Of a DNA stretch of 64,000 bases, positions 56,954 to 64,000 are shown in pieces. Each line of letters opens with the position of its first letter. Positions within the stretch are counted from its first letter, which is position 1. A program made the position numbers and the translations under genes. This DNA is from Streptomyces niger (GTDB taxonomy: Bacteria; Actinomycetota; Actinomycetes; Streptomycetales; Streptomycetaceae): NCBI RefSeq assembly GCF_000718305.1, contig NZ_JOFQ01000003.1, positions 1 to 64,000 on the forward strand, given 5' to 3'. The notes under the pieces are model-generated. The model was not told where the DNA came from. It worked only from the letters and a program-made list of their open reading frames with translations, and did not search any database.

Positions 56954-57745
56954 ATGACCGTCGGATTCAGTGGTGAAGTCGCGGAGAACTACGCCCGCTT
57001 CCGGCGCGGCTACCGCCCGGAGCTCCTGGACGCCCTGCAAGAGACGTTCGGCCTGACCGCCGGCGACACCGCACTCGACCTCGGCTGCGGCACCGGAGCG
57101 TTGGCCGTACCACTCGCCGCGCGGGTCGGCGCCGTGCTCGGCATGGACCCCGAACCGGACATGCTGCGGCTGGCCCGCCGCGCCGCCGACGAGGCGGGGG
57201 TGCAGAACGCCACGTGGGTGCTCGGCGCGGACACCGACGTCGCGGCGCTCGGCACACTGCTCGGCCGGGGCTCGCTGGCCATGACCGTCATCGGCCAGGC
57301 GCTGCACTGGATGGACCACGACCGGCTCTTCCGCGAGCTGCGCCCCTTGCTGCGGCCCGGCGGCGGTATCGCGGTGATCGCCAACGGGGTGCCGCTGTGG
57401 CAGCAGGAGACCCACTGGTCGGACGCGCTCCGGGACCACCTGGAGAGACACTTCGGCACGGCATTGGAGGCCACCTGCGGTACGGCCGACGACGAACGGT
57501 CCGACTACGCCCGGGCGCTGCACGCGGCGGGCTACGACGGCGTCCGCGAGCTCGACCACCGCTACCGCGCCGAGCTGACCTTCGAGGAGCTGCTCGGCGG
57601 TGTGCTGTCCGCCGTACCTGCGGACCGGCTGCCGGGCCCCGAGGAGCGCCCGCATTTCGCGACCGGACTGCGCGAGGCCCTGCCGGAAGGACCGTATGCG
57701 GAGGAAGTACGGGTCAGAGTGCTGCTGGGCCGCACGAGCGGCTGA
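56954..57745 (+). CDS. Class I SAM-dependent methyltransferase
   Basis: 263 residues: N-terminal FSGEVAENYARFRRGYRPEL and motif I ALDLGCGTGALAVPLA, acidic VLGMDPEPDML, and IGQALHWMDHDRLFRELRPL. This resembles UbiE/trans-aconitate-like small-molecule methyltransferases; the HWMDH segment is frequent in the group. Substrate unknown. The stop codon is the first TGA of a 27-bp tandem repeat that fills the following gap. Not linked to the metabolite cluster. Confidence 0.87.
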   Translation: MTVGFSGEVAENYARFRRGYRPELLDALQETFGLTAGDTALDLGCGTGALAVPLAARVGAVLGMDPEPDMLRLARRAADEAGVQNATWVLGADTDVAALGTLLGRGSLAMTVIGQALHWMDHDRLFRELRPLLRPGGGIAVIANGVPLWQQETHWSDALRDHLERHFGTALEATCGTADDERSDYARALHAAGYDGVRELDHRYRAELTFEELLGGVLSAVPADRLPGPEERPHFATGLREALPEGPYAEEVRVRVLLGRTSG

Positions 57746-57869
57746 CCGGCTCGGCGTGCGAGGAGCTGACCGGCTGCTCCCCGTGCGTGGGGATGATCGG
57801 CCGCTCACCGTACGTGGGGCTGACCGGCTGCTCCCCGTGCGTGGGGGGAGCGGCTCACCGTGCGCGGGG
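57743..57869. repeat. 27-bp degenerate tandem repeat behind a methyltransferase gene
   Basis: A unit of the form TGACCGGCTGCTCCCCGTGC + GTGGGGN repeats with start points 57767, 57794 and 57821, with partial or diverged copies at 57743 and 57848. Unit length is a multiple of three, but no ribosome-binding site or conserved frame suggests translation. Confidence 0.8.
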
Positions 57870-58083
57870 TGGTCGGCGCCGAACGGCCTGCCGGTGCCGG
57901 GGCTTGCCGGTGCCGGGGGCTGTCTCGGGGCGGTGGCTGTGCCCGGGTTCGCCCGGGTTCGCCCGCGTACGGCGACGGGCCGCCACCGCATGGTGCGGGG
58001 CGGCCCGTCGAAGGGTTCAGCCACTGGAGCTCAGCCACTGGAGCGGAACGCCGGCCGCGGGGAAGGGAGCGGCCGGCAAAGGA
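57746..58083. other. Intergenic region with tandem repeats
   Basis: A 338-bp convergent gap between the methyltransferase and CbiX-like genes. Besides the 27-bp repeat it has GGTTCGCCCG duplicated at about 57950-57970 and CAGCCACTGGAGCT/CAGCCACTGGAGCG at 58018-58043. No gene or clear terminator is seen. Confidence 0.6.
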
Positions 58084-58992
58084 TCAGCGGGTCGGGGCTC
58101 CCTGCGCCGACTGCAGCGTGATGCCCAGCGAGGCCGCGTAGTTGGACAGGACCAGACGGCCCACCGCCATGTACGCACCCAGCGCCTCGGCGGAGGCGCA
58201 GCCGGCCTCGGCCGCGGCCGCCCCCAGCAGGCCGTCGGCGATCTCCGGGCCGATCAGGTACGGCGCCAGCGCCAGCTGCTGCGAACCGGAGTTCCGCAGC
58301 TGCTCGGCCGTGCGCGAGATCGCACCGTCCTCGTCCAGCGCGGCGGCCAGCACCGGGACCGCGAGGCGCGCGGAGAGCAGCATGCCGGTGATGCCGGCGG
58401 CCTGCACCGCTTCCTCGCCGCCGACGGTGGCGAGGATGATGCCGTCCGCGGCCGTTGCGACCGTGAAGAGCCGGGCCCGGTCGGCGCGCGCCAGGCCGGC
58501 CTCGGACAGCCGTACGTGCAGCGCCTCGGCAAGCAGCGGATGCGGCCCGAGCACATCGGTGAGCTCGGCTGCGGAGCCGCTGTTCATGATCGCCTGGCGT
58601 ATGCGGCGCAGCAGGGCGTTGTCGGGCCCCGCGAGCAGCGGCACGACCACGGCGGCCGGGCTGTCCTTGAGGTCCGTCGCACCGGCCTCGATGCGAGCCT
58701 TGCGCTCGGCGGCGGCGTGCGAGAGCACGGCCTCCAGCGACGGGAACTCCTCATCGCCGCCGTCGACGTACCCGATGCGTGCGTCGAGGCCGGGCAGCTC
58801 GGAGCGGGCGATGCTGGACACCTCCTCCGCCAGGCTGCGCGACGCGGCAGTAGGGGCGCCGGGGACGGCCAGGACGAGCGCGGGCGCGCCCTCGGGCGCA
58901 GCGACCGGCTCGGGGCGGCGGTGGCGTCCGGACTGGCGCGGACGCGGCATTCGTACAGGCAGGCCGGGTGCGGGCCCAGTGGGGGAACTCAT
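58084..58992 (-). CDS. Sirohydrochlorin chelatase-like (CbiX-type) protein
   Basis: 302 residues with two CbiX-like halves: the first around LVLAVPGAPTAASRSLAEEV and AAVVVPLLAGPDNALL, the second around PLLAEALHVRLSEAGL and VPVLAAALDEDG. Actinobacterial members often lack a full set of metal-binding histidines; here the usual HGS at the start of the first half is replaced by VPGAP, so chelatase activity is uncertain. Start at ATG 58992 (MSSPTGPAPG). Followed downstream by the convergent repeat-filled gap. Confidence 0.75.
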   Translation of the reverse strand: MSSPTGPAPGLPVRMPRPRQSGRHRRPEPVAAPEGAPALVLAVPGAPTAASRSLAEEVSSIARSELPGLDARIGYVDGGDEEFPSLEAVLSHAAAERKARIEAGATDLKDSPAAVVVPLLAGPDNALLRRIRQAIMNSGSAAELTDVLGPHPLLAEALHVRLSEAGLARADRARLFTVATAADGIILATVGGEEAVQAAGITGMLLSARLAVPVLAAALDEDGAISRTAEQLRNSGSQQLALAPYLIGPEIADGLLGAAAAEAGCASAEALGAYMAVGRLVLSNYAASLGITLQSAQGAPTR

Positions 58993-59503
58993 GGCGCCGC
59001 ATGCTAACGCGTCTTCGGCACCCTGTGCCGAGGGAGGGCACAGTCGGGTGGTTTGTGTACCGATTCGTCCCGCGCGTCTCCGTGTGAACATCACACGACA
59101 CGCCGTGTGATCTGCGCCGACCTCTCGTTCGAACGGTACCGCGGAGACGGGCGTCGGAGATTCCGCTTAGGGGGCCCAGGGGGTGGAGAGGTCGCTGGGA
59201 CCCGAGGGGATGGATCGGTCGGAGAGAGGCGAAGGGAGCAGAGGGAGTGGAGGTGGAAAAGGGCTTGATGGGGGAGCGGGAGGCTCGCGGAGTGACGAGA
59301 GCCGAGGGGCAGGAGTGACGAAAGTCGGAGCTCGGGAGTGGCGGAGGACTGCCCGGCCGGGACGGCGCTTGTGTGTGCGACTGCGAATCACTCGGACTGG
59401 TCGGGCTGCTCGGGCTGCTCGGGTCGCTCGGGTCGTTTGCAGCACTCGGTCGCCGAGGCGGGCGATACGGGGGAGCGGGTGGGGAGGGGAGCGGGCGGAG
59501 GTC
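58993..59503. other. Intergenic region with long purine-rich tract
   Basis: A 511-bp gap. The left 120 bp should hold the promoter of the CbiX-like gene. From about 59165 to 59370 the plus strand is strongly G/A-rich (GGAGAGG-, GAAGGGAGCAGAGGGAG-type runs), then GGGCTGCTCG/GGGTCGCTCG repeats follow to about 59430. Long frames here follow composition only; no gene is supported. Confidence 0.6.
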
Positions 59504-60625
59504 TCAGCTCGTGACGTGGAGGAGGCGTGTATCGGTGGGCAGCCGCAGCTCGTCGCGGGCCAGTGCCGAGGCGATGAGCAGCGCGCCGTCCAGCGGGTCG
59601 CCGGCCGCCGCGACCAGGCGTACGCCGGGCAGCCGCACCGCGAGCGCCGCCCGGAGCGGCTCCAGCAGCGGCTCGCCCATCTTGAACAGGCCGCCGGTGT
59701 ATGCGACCTCCCGCTGGATGCGTGCCGTGGCCGGCGGGCAGACCGCGGCCGCGGCGTCGGCGATGTGGTGCGCGGCCTCGTCGAGGATCGCGGCGGCGAA
59801 CTTGTCCTCGGCGGCGCAACGCGCGACCTCGGGAGCGAACGACGCCAGCACGGCGGGCCGGTCGGAGCGCGGGTAGAGCTTGCCGGGCAGGTCGGTGACC
59901 GGCCCGAACACCGCCTCGGCGCGGGCCAGCAGCGCTGCCGAGCCACCGGATCGACCATCGTGCGCGCGCATCGCCGCCTCCAGCCCGGCCCGGCCGATCC
60001 AGGCGCCGCTGCCGCAGTCGCCCAGCAGGTGGCCCCAGCCGTCGGCGCGGCGCCAGCCGGTCGCGGCGGTGAGGTCGGTACCCATCGCGATCATGCCCGT
60101 ACCGGCCGCCACCACGGCGCCGGGGCGCTGGCCGAGGGCGCCCGCGTACGCGGTGACGGCGTCGGCCGCGAGCGCCAGCCGGGTCGTGCCGAGCGCGCGG
60201 GCCAGCGCGGACGGCAACGTCGCGCGCAGGTCGTCGCCGAGCGCGGCCATGCCGGCCGCGCCCACGCACACCGCCGCGCATCGGCCGTCGCCGCCCGCCG
60301 CGCGCACCAACGAGGCGGCCGCCGGGAGCAGCCGGCCGAGGAGGTTCTCGGCGTCGATGCCGGCGGGCCCCGTAGGTACGGGCTCGCGGAAGTCGACCGC
60401 ACCCAGCCGCCGCGCCGGCACGGCGTCGACCGGCGTGCCGGCGGCCGGGGCGGCGTCGATCGGCGTGGCGGCTACGGGCAGGATGTCGACCGGCGCGGTG
60501 CCAACCGGCGCGGTGTCGGCCGGGGCTCCGGCCCCGTACGCGCGGGCGACCGCGATCCGGAGGCCCGAGCCGCCGGAGTCGACCCCGAGCACCAGGTCCG
60601 GTGCCGTGGGCGCACCTACAGCCAT
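59504..60625 (-). CDS. N-acetylglucosamine kinase-like (BadF/BadG/BcrA/BcrD ATPase) protein
   Basis: 373 residues of the ASKHA fold: VLGVDSGGSGLRIAVA phosphate-1 loop, VCVGAAGMAALGDD, AGTGMIAMGTD with GWGHLLGDCGSGAWIGRAGL, and a C-terminal YTGGLFKMGEPLLEPL. Best match in type is eukaryote-like GlcNAc kinase used in amino-sugar recycling. Between the first strands is an insertion with repeated APVD/TPID/TPVD units (about residues 31-65), absent in normal family members. ATG 60625 is used; TTG 60637 is possible. The LURP gene lies 4 bp upstream, so the two are likely co-transcribed. Confidence 0.85.
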   Translation of the reverse strand: MAVGAPTAPDLVLGVDSGGSGLRIAVARAYGAGAPADTAPVGTAPVDILPVAATPIDAAPAAGTPVDAVPARRLGAVDFREPVPTGPAGIDAENLLGRLLPAAASLVRAAGGDGRCAAVCVGAAGMAALGDDLRATLPSALARALGTTRLALAADAVTAYAGALGQRPGAVVAAGTGMIAMGTDLTAATGWRRADGWGHLLGDCGSGAWIGRAGLEAAMRAHDGRSGGSAALLARAEAVFGPVTDLPGKLYPRSDRPAVLASFAPEVARCAAEDKFAAAILDEAAHHIADAAAAVCPPATARIQREVAYTGGLFKMGEPLLEPLRAALAVRLPGVRLVAAAGDPLDGALLIASALARDELRLPTDTRLLHVTS

Positions 60626-60629
60626 GGGC

Positions 60630-61940
60630 TCACCCAAAGCCGCGGGCGTCCTGCTTGAGGGCCGTGTCGACCGTCAGAGCCGTCGCGATCACCAGGCTCA
60701 GCAGCGGGTCGGGCAGCTGCTGGTGGATCTGCAGAACGTAGTTGTCGGCCGTGGTGAACATCGTCTTCGCCAGGCCCTCCCACGTCTTGGTGATCCGGGC
60801 GATCTCCTGTTCGGCGTGGTCGACGATGGCGAAGTTCCAGGCCCGCCAGTTCTCCGCCTTGATCGCGCCGATCTGCTGGCCGTTGACCACCATGGCGAAG
60901 TTGATCTTCCCGATGGCGTTCTGCTGCACGATCTCGCCGACCGGCTGCCCGTCCGGGCGCTCCACCAGCACCTTGGACTTGATGAACTTCGCCGGTCGGG
61001 TCAGCACCAGCTGCGGCTGCCCGTACGCGTCGCGGATCTCCAGCTTGTGCGTCATGTACTGGTCGAGGCTGGAGACCAGGCGCAGCACCTTCTTGGCCGT
61101 GCTCTGGCCGACCTGCACGACCGAGCCGATGGTGTTGCCGTTCTGATCGAAGACGCTGTACTCGTTCGTCATCTCGATCAGCTTGGCCTTCTGGTTCACG
61201 ACCAGGACCGGCTCGGTGAACAGCGAACCGCCGCCCGGGCCGGTCGGTGCGACGCCGGCCTGCTGGTGCACCTGGCGCTGCACCTGCGCCGGGTCGCCGG
61301 CGCCGGGACCCGGCCCCTGCTGCGGGTAGCCGTACGCCTGCGGTATCGGCTGTCCGCCCGGCTGCTGCCCCATTCCCGGCTGCTGCCCCGGCCCGGGTTG
61401 GTGCTGCTGAGGTTGCTGGGGGAAGGGCTGCGGCTGAGGCTGACCGTACGGCTGCTGGGGCTGCCCCTGCGCGTACGGCTGCCCCTGCGGCATCGGCTGC
61501 GGCATGGGCTGCCCGCCACCGTGGCCACCCGGCTGAGGCCCGGGCTGATGAGGCCCACCCTGGGCTCCCGGCTGCACCCCGGGCTGGAATCCCGGCTGCG
61601 CCCCCGGCTGACCGCCGCCCTGCGCCGCCGGCTGACTACCGCCCTGCGCCCCCGGTTGGCCACCCGGCTGGAACCCAGGCTGGGCTCCCGGCTGTCCTCC
61701 CTGGCCAGGTACCTGCCCCGGAGCCTGCGCCTGCGCCTGTCCTGGGGCCTGGCCCGGGGCGTGGTCCTGCTGGTGTTGTCCTTGCTGGTGCTGTGCCTTG
61801 TCCTGACCGGTCCCGCCCTGGCCCTGGCTGCCCGGGTGGGTGTGTTCGGTCCACCGGGCGCCGTCCCACCAGCGCAGTTGGTCAGGCGTGCCCTGCGGGT
61901 CGGCGTACCAGCCCGCCGGGACGTTCGTGTTCGTGGTCAT
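60630..61940 (-). CDS. DUF2510 / Gln-Pro-Gly-rich / LURP-one (scramblase-like) protein
   Basis: 436 residues in three parts: N-terminal DUF2510 (GWYADPQGTPDQLRWWDGAR, then WTEHTHPG), a roughly 200-residue low-complexity linker of Q, P and G, and a C-terminal LURP-one/phospholipid-scramblase-like domain (LVVNQKAKLIEMTNEYSVFD, KVLRLVSSLDQYMTHKLEIR). This architecture is common in Streptomyces; its function is not established, perhaps membrane-associated. It overlaps nothing upstream and is followed by the kinase gene after 4 bp. Confidence 0.85.
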   Translation of the reverse strand: MTTNTNVPAGWYADPQGTPDQLRWWDGARWTEHTHPGSQGQGGTGQDKAQHQQGQHQQDHAPGQAPGQAQAQAPGQVPGQGGQPGAQPGFQPGGQPGAQGGSQPAAQGGGQPGAQPGFQPGVQPGAQGGPHQPGPQPGGHGGGQPMPQPMPQGQPYAQGQPQQPYGQPQPQPFPQQPQQHQPGPGQQPGMGQQPGGQPIPQAYGYPQQGPGPGAGDPAQVQRQVHQQAGVAPTGPGGGSLFTEPVLVVNQKAKLIEMTNEYSVFDQNGNTIGSVVQVGQSTAKKVLRLVSSLDQYMTHKLEIRDAYGQPQLVLTRPAKFIKSKVLVERPDGQPVGEIVQQNAIGKINFAMVVNGQQIGAIKAENWRAWNFAIVDHAEQEIARITKTWEGLAKTMFTTADNYVLQIHQQLPDPLLSLVIATALTVDTALKQDARGFG

Positions 61941-62297
61941 GCGGGCACACTATCCCTCCAGGTCAGGGCCGCCGCCAGGCCACCAGGTCAGCGCGTCGCC
62001 GGCCTTCGGATCAAGGCAACTACAAGCTGAGGGCAGTCCCCCGGCCAGGCTTCCTTCCGGAGCAGGACAGCCGGCCGGGCCGGACTTCTGCTCAACTCAG
62101 GGCAGCCGGCCGGGCCAGGACTCCTGCCCGACTCAGGGCAGCCGGCCGGGTCAAGACTCTGGCTCGACTCAGGAGTCCTGCTCGACTCTGGGCTGCCACT
62201 TGCCTCAGGACTCCTGCTTGCCTCAGGACTCCTGCTTGTCTCAGGGCTCTTGCCCGGGCCAGGGCAGCAGGTGCCCGGGGCGGGGCAGGAGCCCGGG
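61941..62297. other. Intergenic region dominated by tandem repeats
   Basis: A 357-bp gap between ung and the DUF2510 gene, both leftward. Most of it is the tandem array 62068-62264; the remainder (61941-62067) should contain the DUF2510 gene promoter. No gene is supported. Confidence 0.6.
62068..62264. repeat. Tandem array with 36-bp and 18-bp units
   Basis: Three units of 35-36 bp begin CAGCCGGCCGGG at 62068, 62103 and 62139. They are followed by 18-bp units of the form CTCCTGCTTGCCTCAGGA (about 62175-62264, four to five copies). The 36-bp unit contains the 18-bp unit, so the array probably grew by slippage. No constant repeat/unique spacer alternation, so not CRISPR. Confidence 0.8.
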
Positions 62298-62975
62298 TCA
62301 CGGGAGCTGCCAGGCGACCGGGGCCGCGCCCTGCCGGGCCAGCAACTCGTTGACCCGGCTGAACGGCCGCGAACCGAAGAACCCCCGGTCCGCCGACATG
62401 GGTGACGGATGCGCCGACTCCACCGACGGCACCTGTCCGAGGAGCGGTCGCAGGTTGCGTGCGTCCCGTCCCCACAGGACGGCCACCAGCGGTCGCCCGC
62501 GTGCGGCCAGCGCGCGGATCGCCTGCTCCGTGACCTCTTCCCAGCCCTTTCCGCGGTGGGCCGCGGGCTTGCGGGGCGCGGTCGTCAGGGCACGGTTCAG
62601 CAGGAGCACGCCCTGTTGCGTCCACGGCGTCAGGTCACCGTTGGTGGGCCGCGGCAGACCGAGGTCGGAGTGCATCTCGCGGAAGATGTTCTCCAGGCTC
62701 CCCGGCAGCGGTCGCACCTCCGGTGCCACGGAGAAGCTCAGTCCGACGGCATGCCCAGGCGTGGGGTAGGGGTCCTGCCCGACGATGAGCACTCGCACGT
62801 CGTCGAAGGGCTGTTGGAAGGCGCGCAGCACGTTGCTGCCGGCCGGGAGGTACGTGCGTCCCGCGGCGATTTCCGCCCGCAGGAAGTCGCCCATCGCGGC
62901 GATCCGTCCGGCGACGGGCTCAAGTGCCTTGGCCCAGCCCGGTTCGACGATTTCATGGAGAGGTCGTGCAGCCAC
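62298..62975 (-). CDS. ung: Uracil-DNA glycosylase, family 1
   Basis: 225 residues: water-activating motif [20 protein letters not shown], uracil-binding [10 protein letters not shown] and the leucine-loop motif [19 protein letters not shown]. Removes uracil from DNA in base excision repair. The GTG start (VAARPLHEI) gives a normal family length. It is far from the alkylation-repair genes of the metabolite cluster and is probably the housekeeping copy. Confidence 0.95.
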   Translation of the reverse strand: MAARPLHEIVEPGWAKALEPVAGRIAAMGDFLRAEIAAGRTYLPAGSNVLRAFQQPFDDVRVLIVGQDPYPTPGHAVGLSFSVAPEVRPLPGSLENIFREMHSDLGLPRPTNGDLTPWTQQGVLLLNRALTTAPRKPAAHRGKGWEEVTEQAIRALAARGRPLVAVLWGRDARNLRPLLGQVPSVESAHPSPMSADRGFFGSRPFSRVNELLARQGAAPVAWQLP

Positions 62976-63170
62976 GGCGTCACCCTACTGGCCGTGCGGT
63001 GGTCCCTATCAACCCGTGCCCCCTTCCTCGGTCACTTCCGAAGCTGCCTCGCTCGAATCACGCCATCCGCGGTCACACCACGACCGACCAGCCCTGTGAC
63101 GTCACCAGTTCTCCTACTTCTACTTCATCACCCCATCGCGCCGACTCCTCCCTCGCCGGTCCCTCCCCGG

Positions 63171-64000
63171 CTACGCCACCGCCGCCGCTCGTACGCAGAG
63201 CACATCCGGCAGGTGGGCGGCGAGCTGCTGCCAGCTGTCGCCGTCGTCCGCGCTGGCGAACACCTCGCCGTTGCGATTGCCGAAGTACACGCCCGCCGGG
63301 TCCGCGTCGTCCACGCACAGCGCGTCCCGCAGCACCGTGCCGTAGTGGTCCTCCTGTGGCAGCCCTTCGCTCAGCGCCTCCCAGCTGCCGCCCGCGTCGG
63401 ACGTGCGGAACACCCGGCAGCGGTGGTCGGCCGGCACGCGGTCCATGTCCGCGGTGATCGGGAAGACGTACGCCACGTCACCGCGGTGCGGATGGGCGGC
63501 GACCGCGAAACCGAAGTCCGACGGCAGCCCGGACCCGATGTCCGTCCAGGTCGAGCCCGCATCGTCGCTGCGGTACACACCCCAGTGGTTCTGCAGGTAG
63601 AGGCGGTCGCGGTCGACCGGGTCCTGTGCGATCTTGTGGACGCACTGGCCGAACTCCGGGTCCGGGTCGGGCAGGAACACCGCCTTCACGCCGCGGTTCG
63701 ACGCGGACCAGCTCGCGCCGCCGTCGACGGTGCGGAACACCCCGGCCGTCGACACCGCCACCGTCACCGCGTCGGCCGTGCGCGGGTCGGTGATCACCGT
63801 GTGCACGGCGAGGCCGCCGCCCCCGGGCACCCACCGGTCGTGCGAGGGGTGCTCCCACAGCGGCCGTACCAGCTCGAACGACTCGCCGCCGTCCTCGGAC
63901 CGGAACAGCGCGCCCGGCTCCGTACCGGCGTAGACCACGTCGGGTGCGGCCGGACCTGCGGGCTGGAGCTGCCACACCCGCTCCAGGGAACTACCGGTGT
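63171..64000 (-). CDS. BNR/sialidase-like beta-propeller protein, 5' end outside window
   Basis: About 276 residues are visible. Repeated aspartate-box motifs of BNR repeats occur: SEDGGESF, TVDGGASW, SDDAGSTW, TSDAGGSW and SADDGDSW, each before a tryptophan or phenylalanine. The reading frame stays open across the right edge (TGSSLERVWQLQPAG), so the N-terminus lies outside. Such proteins resemble exo-alpha-sialidases or plant HCF136-like propellers, but no catalytic set can be judged; function unknown. Confidence 0.8.
   Translation of the reverse strand, partial: TGSSLERVWQLQPAGPAAPDVVYAGTEPGALFRSEDGGESFELVRPLWEHPSHDRWVPGGGGLAVHTVITDPRTADAVTVAVSTAGVFRTVDGGASWSASNRGVKAVFLPDPDPEFGQCVHKIAQDPVDRDRLYLQNHWGVYRSDDAGSTWTDIGSGLPSDFGFAVAAHPHRGDVAYVFPITADMDRVPADHRCRVFRTSDAGGSWEALSEGLPQEDHYGTVLRDALCVDDADPAGVYFGNRNGEVFASADDGDSWQQLAAHLPDVLCVRAAAVA

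Noticed and set aside
57746..58083. A small repeat-encoded protein (LTGCSPCVG-type nonapeptide repeats)
   Set aside because: No start codon with a ribosome-binding site and no frame bias; the repeat follows directly from a real stop codon.
62068..62264. Possible CRISPR array
   Set aside because: The units are directly adjacent and degenerate, without constant repeats separated by unique spacers, and no cas genes are nearby.
62298..62975. Uracil-DNA glycosylase as part of the alkylation self-resistance set
   Set aside because: It lies 45 kb away among housekeeping genes, acts on uracil and has normal family sequence, so no link is supported.

Overview
The window is high-GC actinobacterial DNA, almost certainly Streptomyces or a close relative. 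Third codon positions are strongly GC, GTG starts are common, TTA codons are nearly absent, and SARP regulators, many 4-bp ATGA/GTGA gene overlaps and an IS481-type transposase remnant are present. No organism name can be read from the sequence.

Region 1 (about 0.3-33.4 kb) is a secondary-metabolite cluster, with an IS481 transposase tail and a MITE-like inverted repeat at its left edge. Its logic resembles that of diazo (cremeomycin-type) pathways. A GriI-type aldolase and GriH-type dehydroquinate-synthase-II homologue make 3-amino-4-hydroxybenzoate (3,4-AHBA). A CreE-type flavin monooxygenase and CreD-type nitrosuccinate lyase make nitrite from aspartate. An acyl-CoA-ligase-like enzyme (CreM-type) would diazotise the aminophenol. 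Around this core lie an HpaB/HpaC-type two-component hydroxylase, three PHBH-type FAD monooxygenases, two paralogous bicovalent BBE-type FAD oxidases, two O-methyltransferases, a 2OG-Fe(II) oxygenase, a cupin, a second, truncated ligase, and metF and adenosine-kinase-like genes that could feed the methyl cycle. Two MFS exporters, two SARPs and one ECF sigma factor complete it.

The most unusual part is a translationally coupled chain at 17.9-14.7 kb: ECF sigma factor, Ada-type dual-domain alkyl acceptor, O6-alkylguanine-DNA alkyltransferase and a ligase. A third, truncated Ada piece (AraC domain plus a broken MGMT domain) lies at 6.5 kb. A diazo compound is expected to alkylate DNA, so I read this as a candidate self-resistance and damage-sensing module. 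TTA codons occur in one SARP (three) and in both exporters (one each), pointing to bldA control. Two SARP-box-like direct repeats precede the CCoAOMT-type gene and the second SARP gene.

Region 2 (33.5-47.7 kb) looks like accessory primary metabolism: an SDR and a TetR with double operator, a PaoABC/XdhC-type molybdenum aldehyde dehydrogenase operon, a single-chain biotin carboxylase divergent from a TetR and acyl-CoA ligase pair, a HAD phosphatase, an Lrp regulator and a small protein.

Region 3 (47.7-64 kb) is mostly housekeeping: an ssuD/transporter operon behind a conserved Cys-containing leader peptide, aceE, a FUSC-type membrane protein, a lactonase, a methyltransferase, a CbiX-like protein, an N-acetylglucosamine kinase-like protein, a DUF2510/LURP-one protein, ung and a BNR-repeat protein cut by the window edge. 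Several intergenic gaps here carry short tandem repeats. I saw no rRNA, tRNA or CRISPR array.
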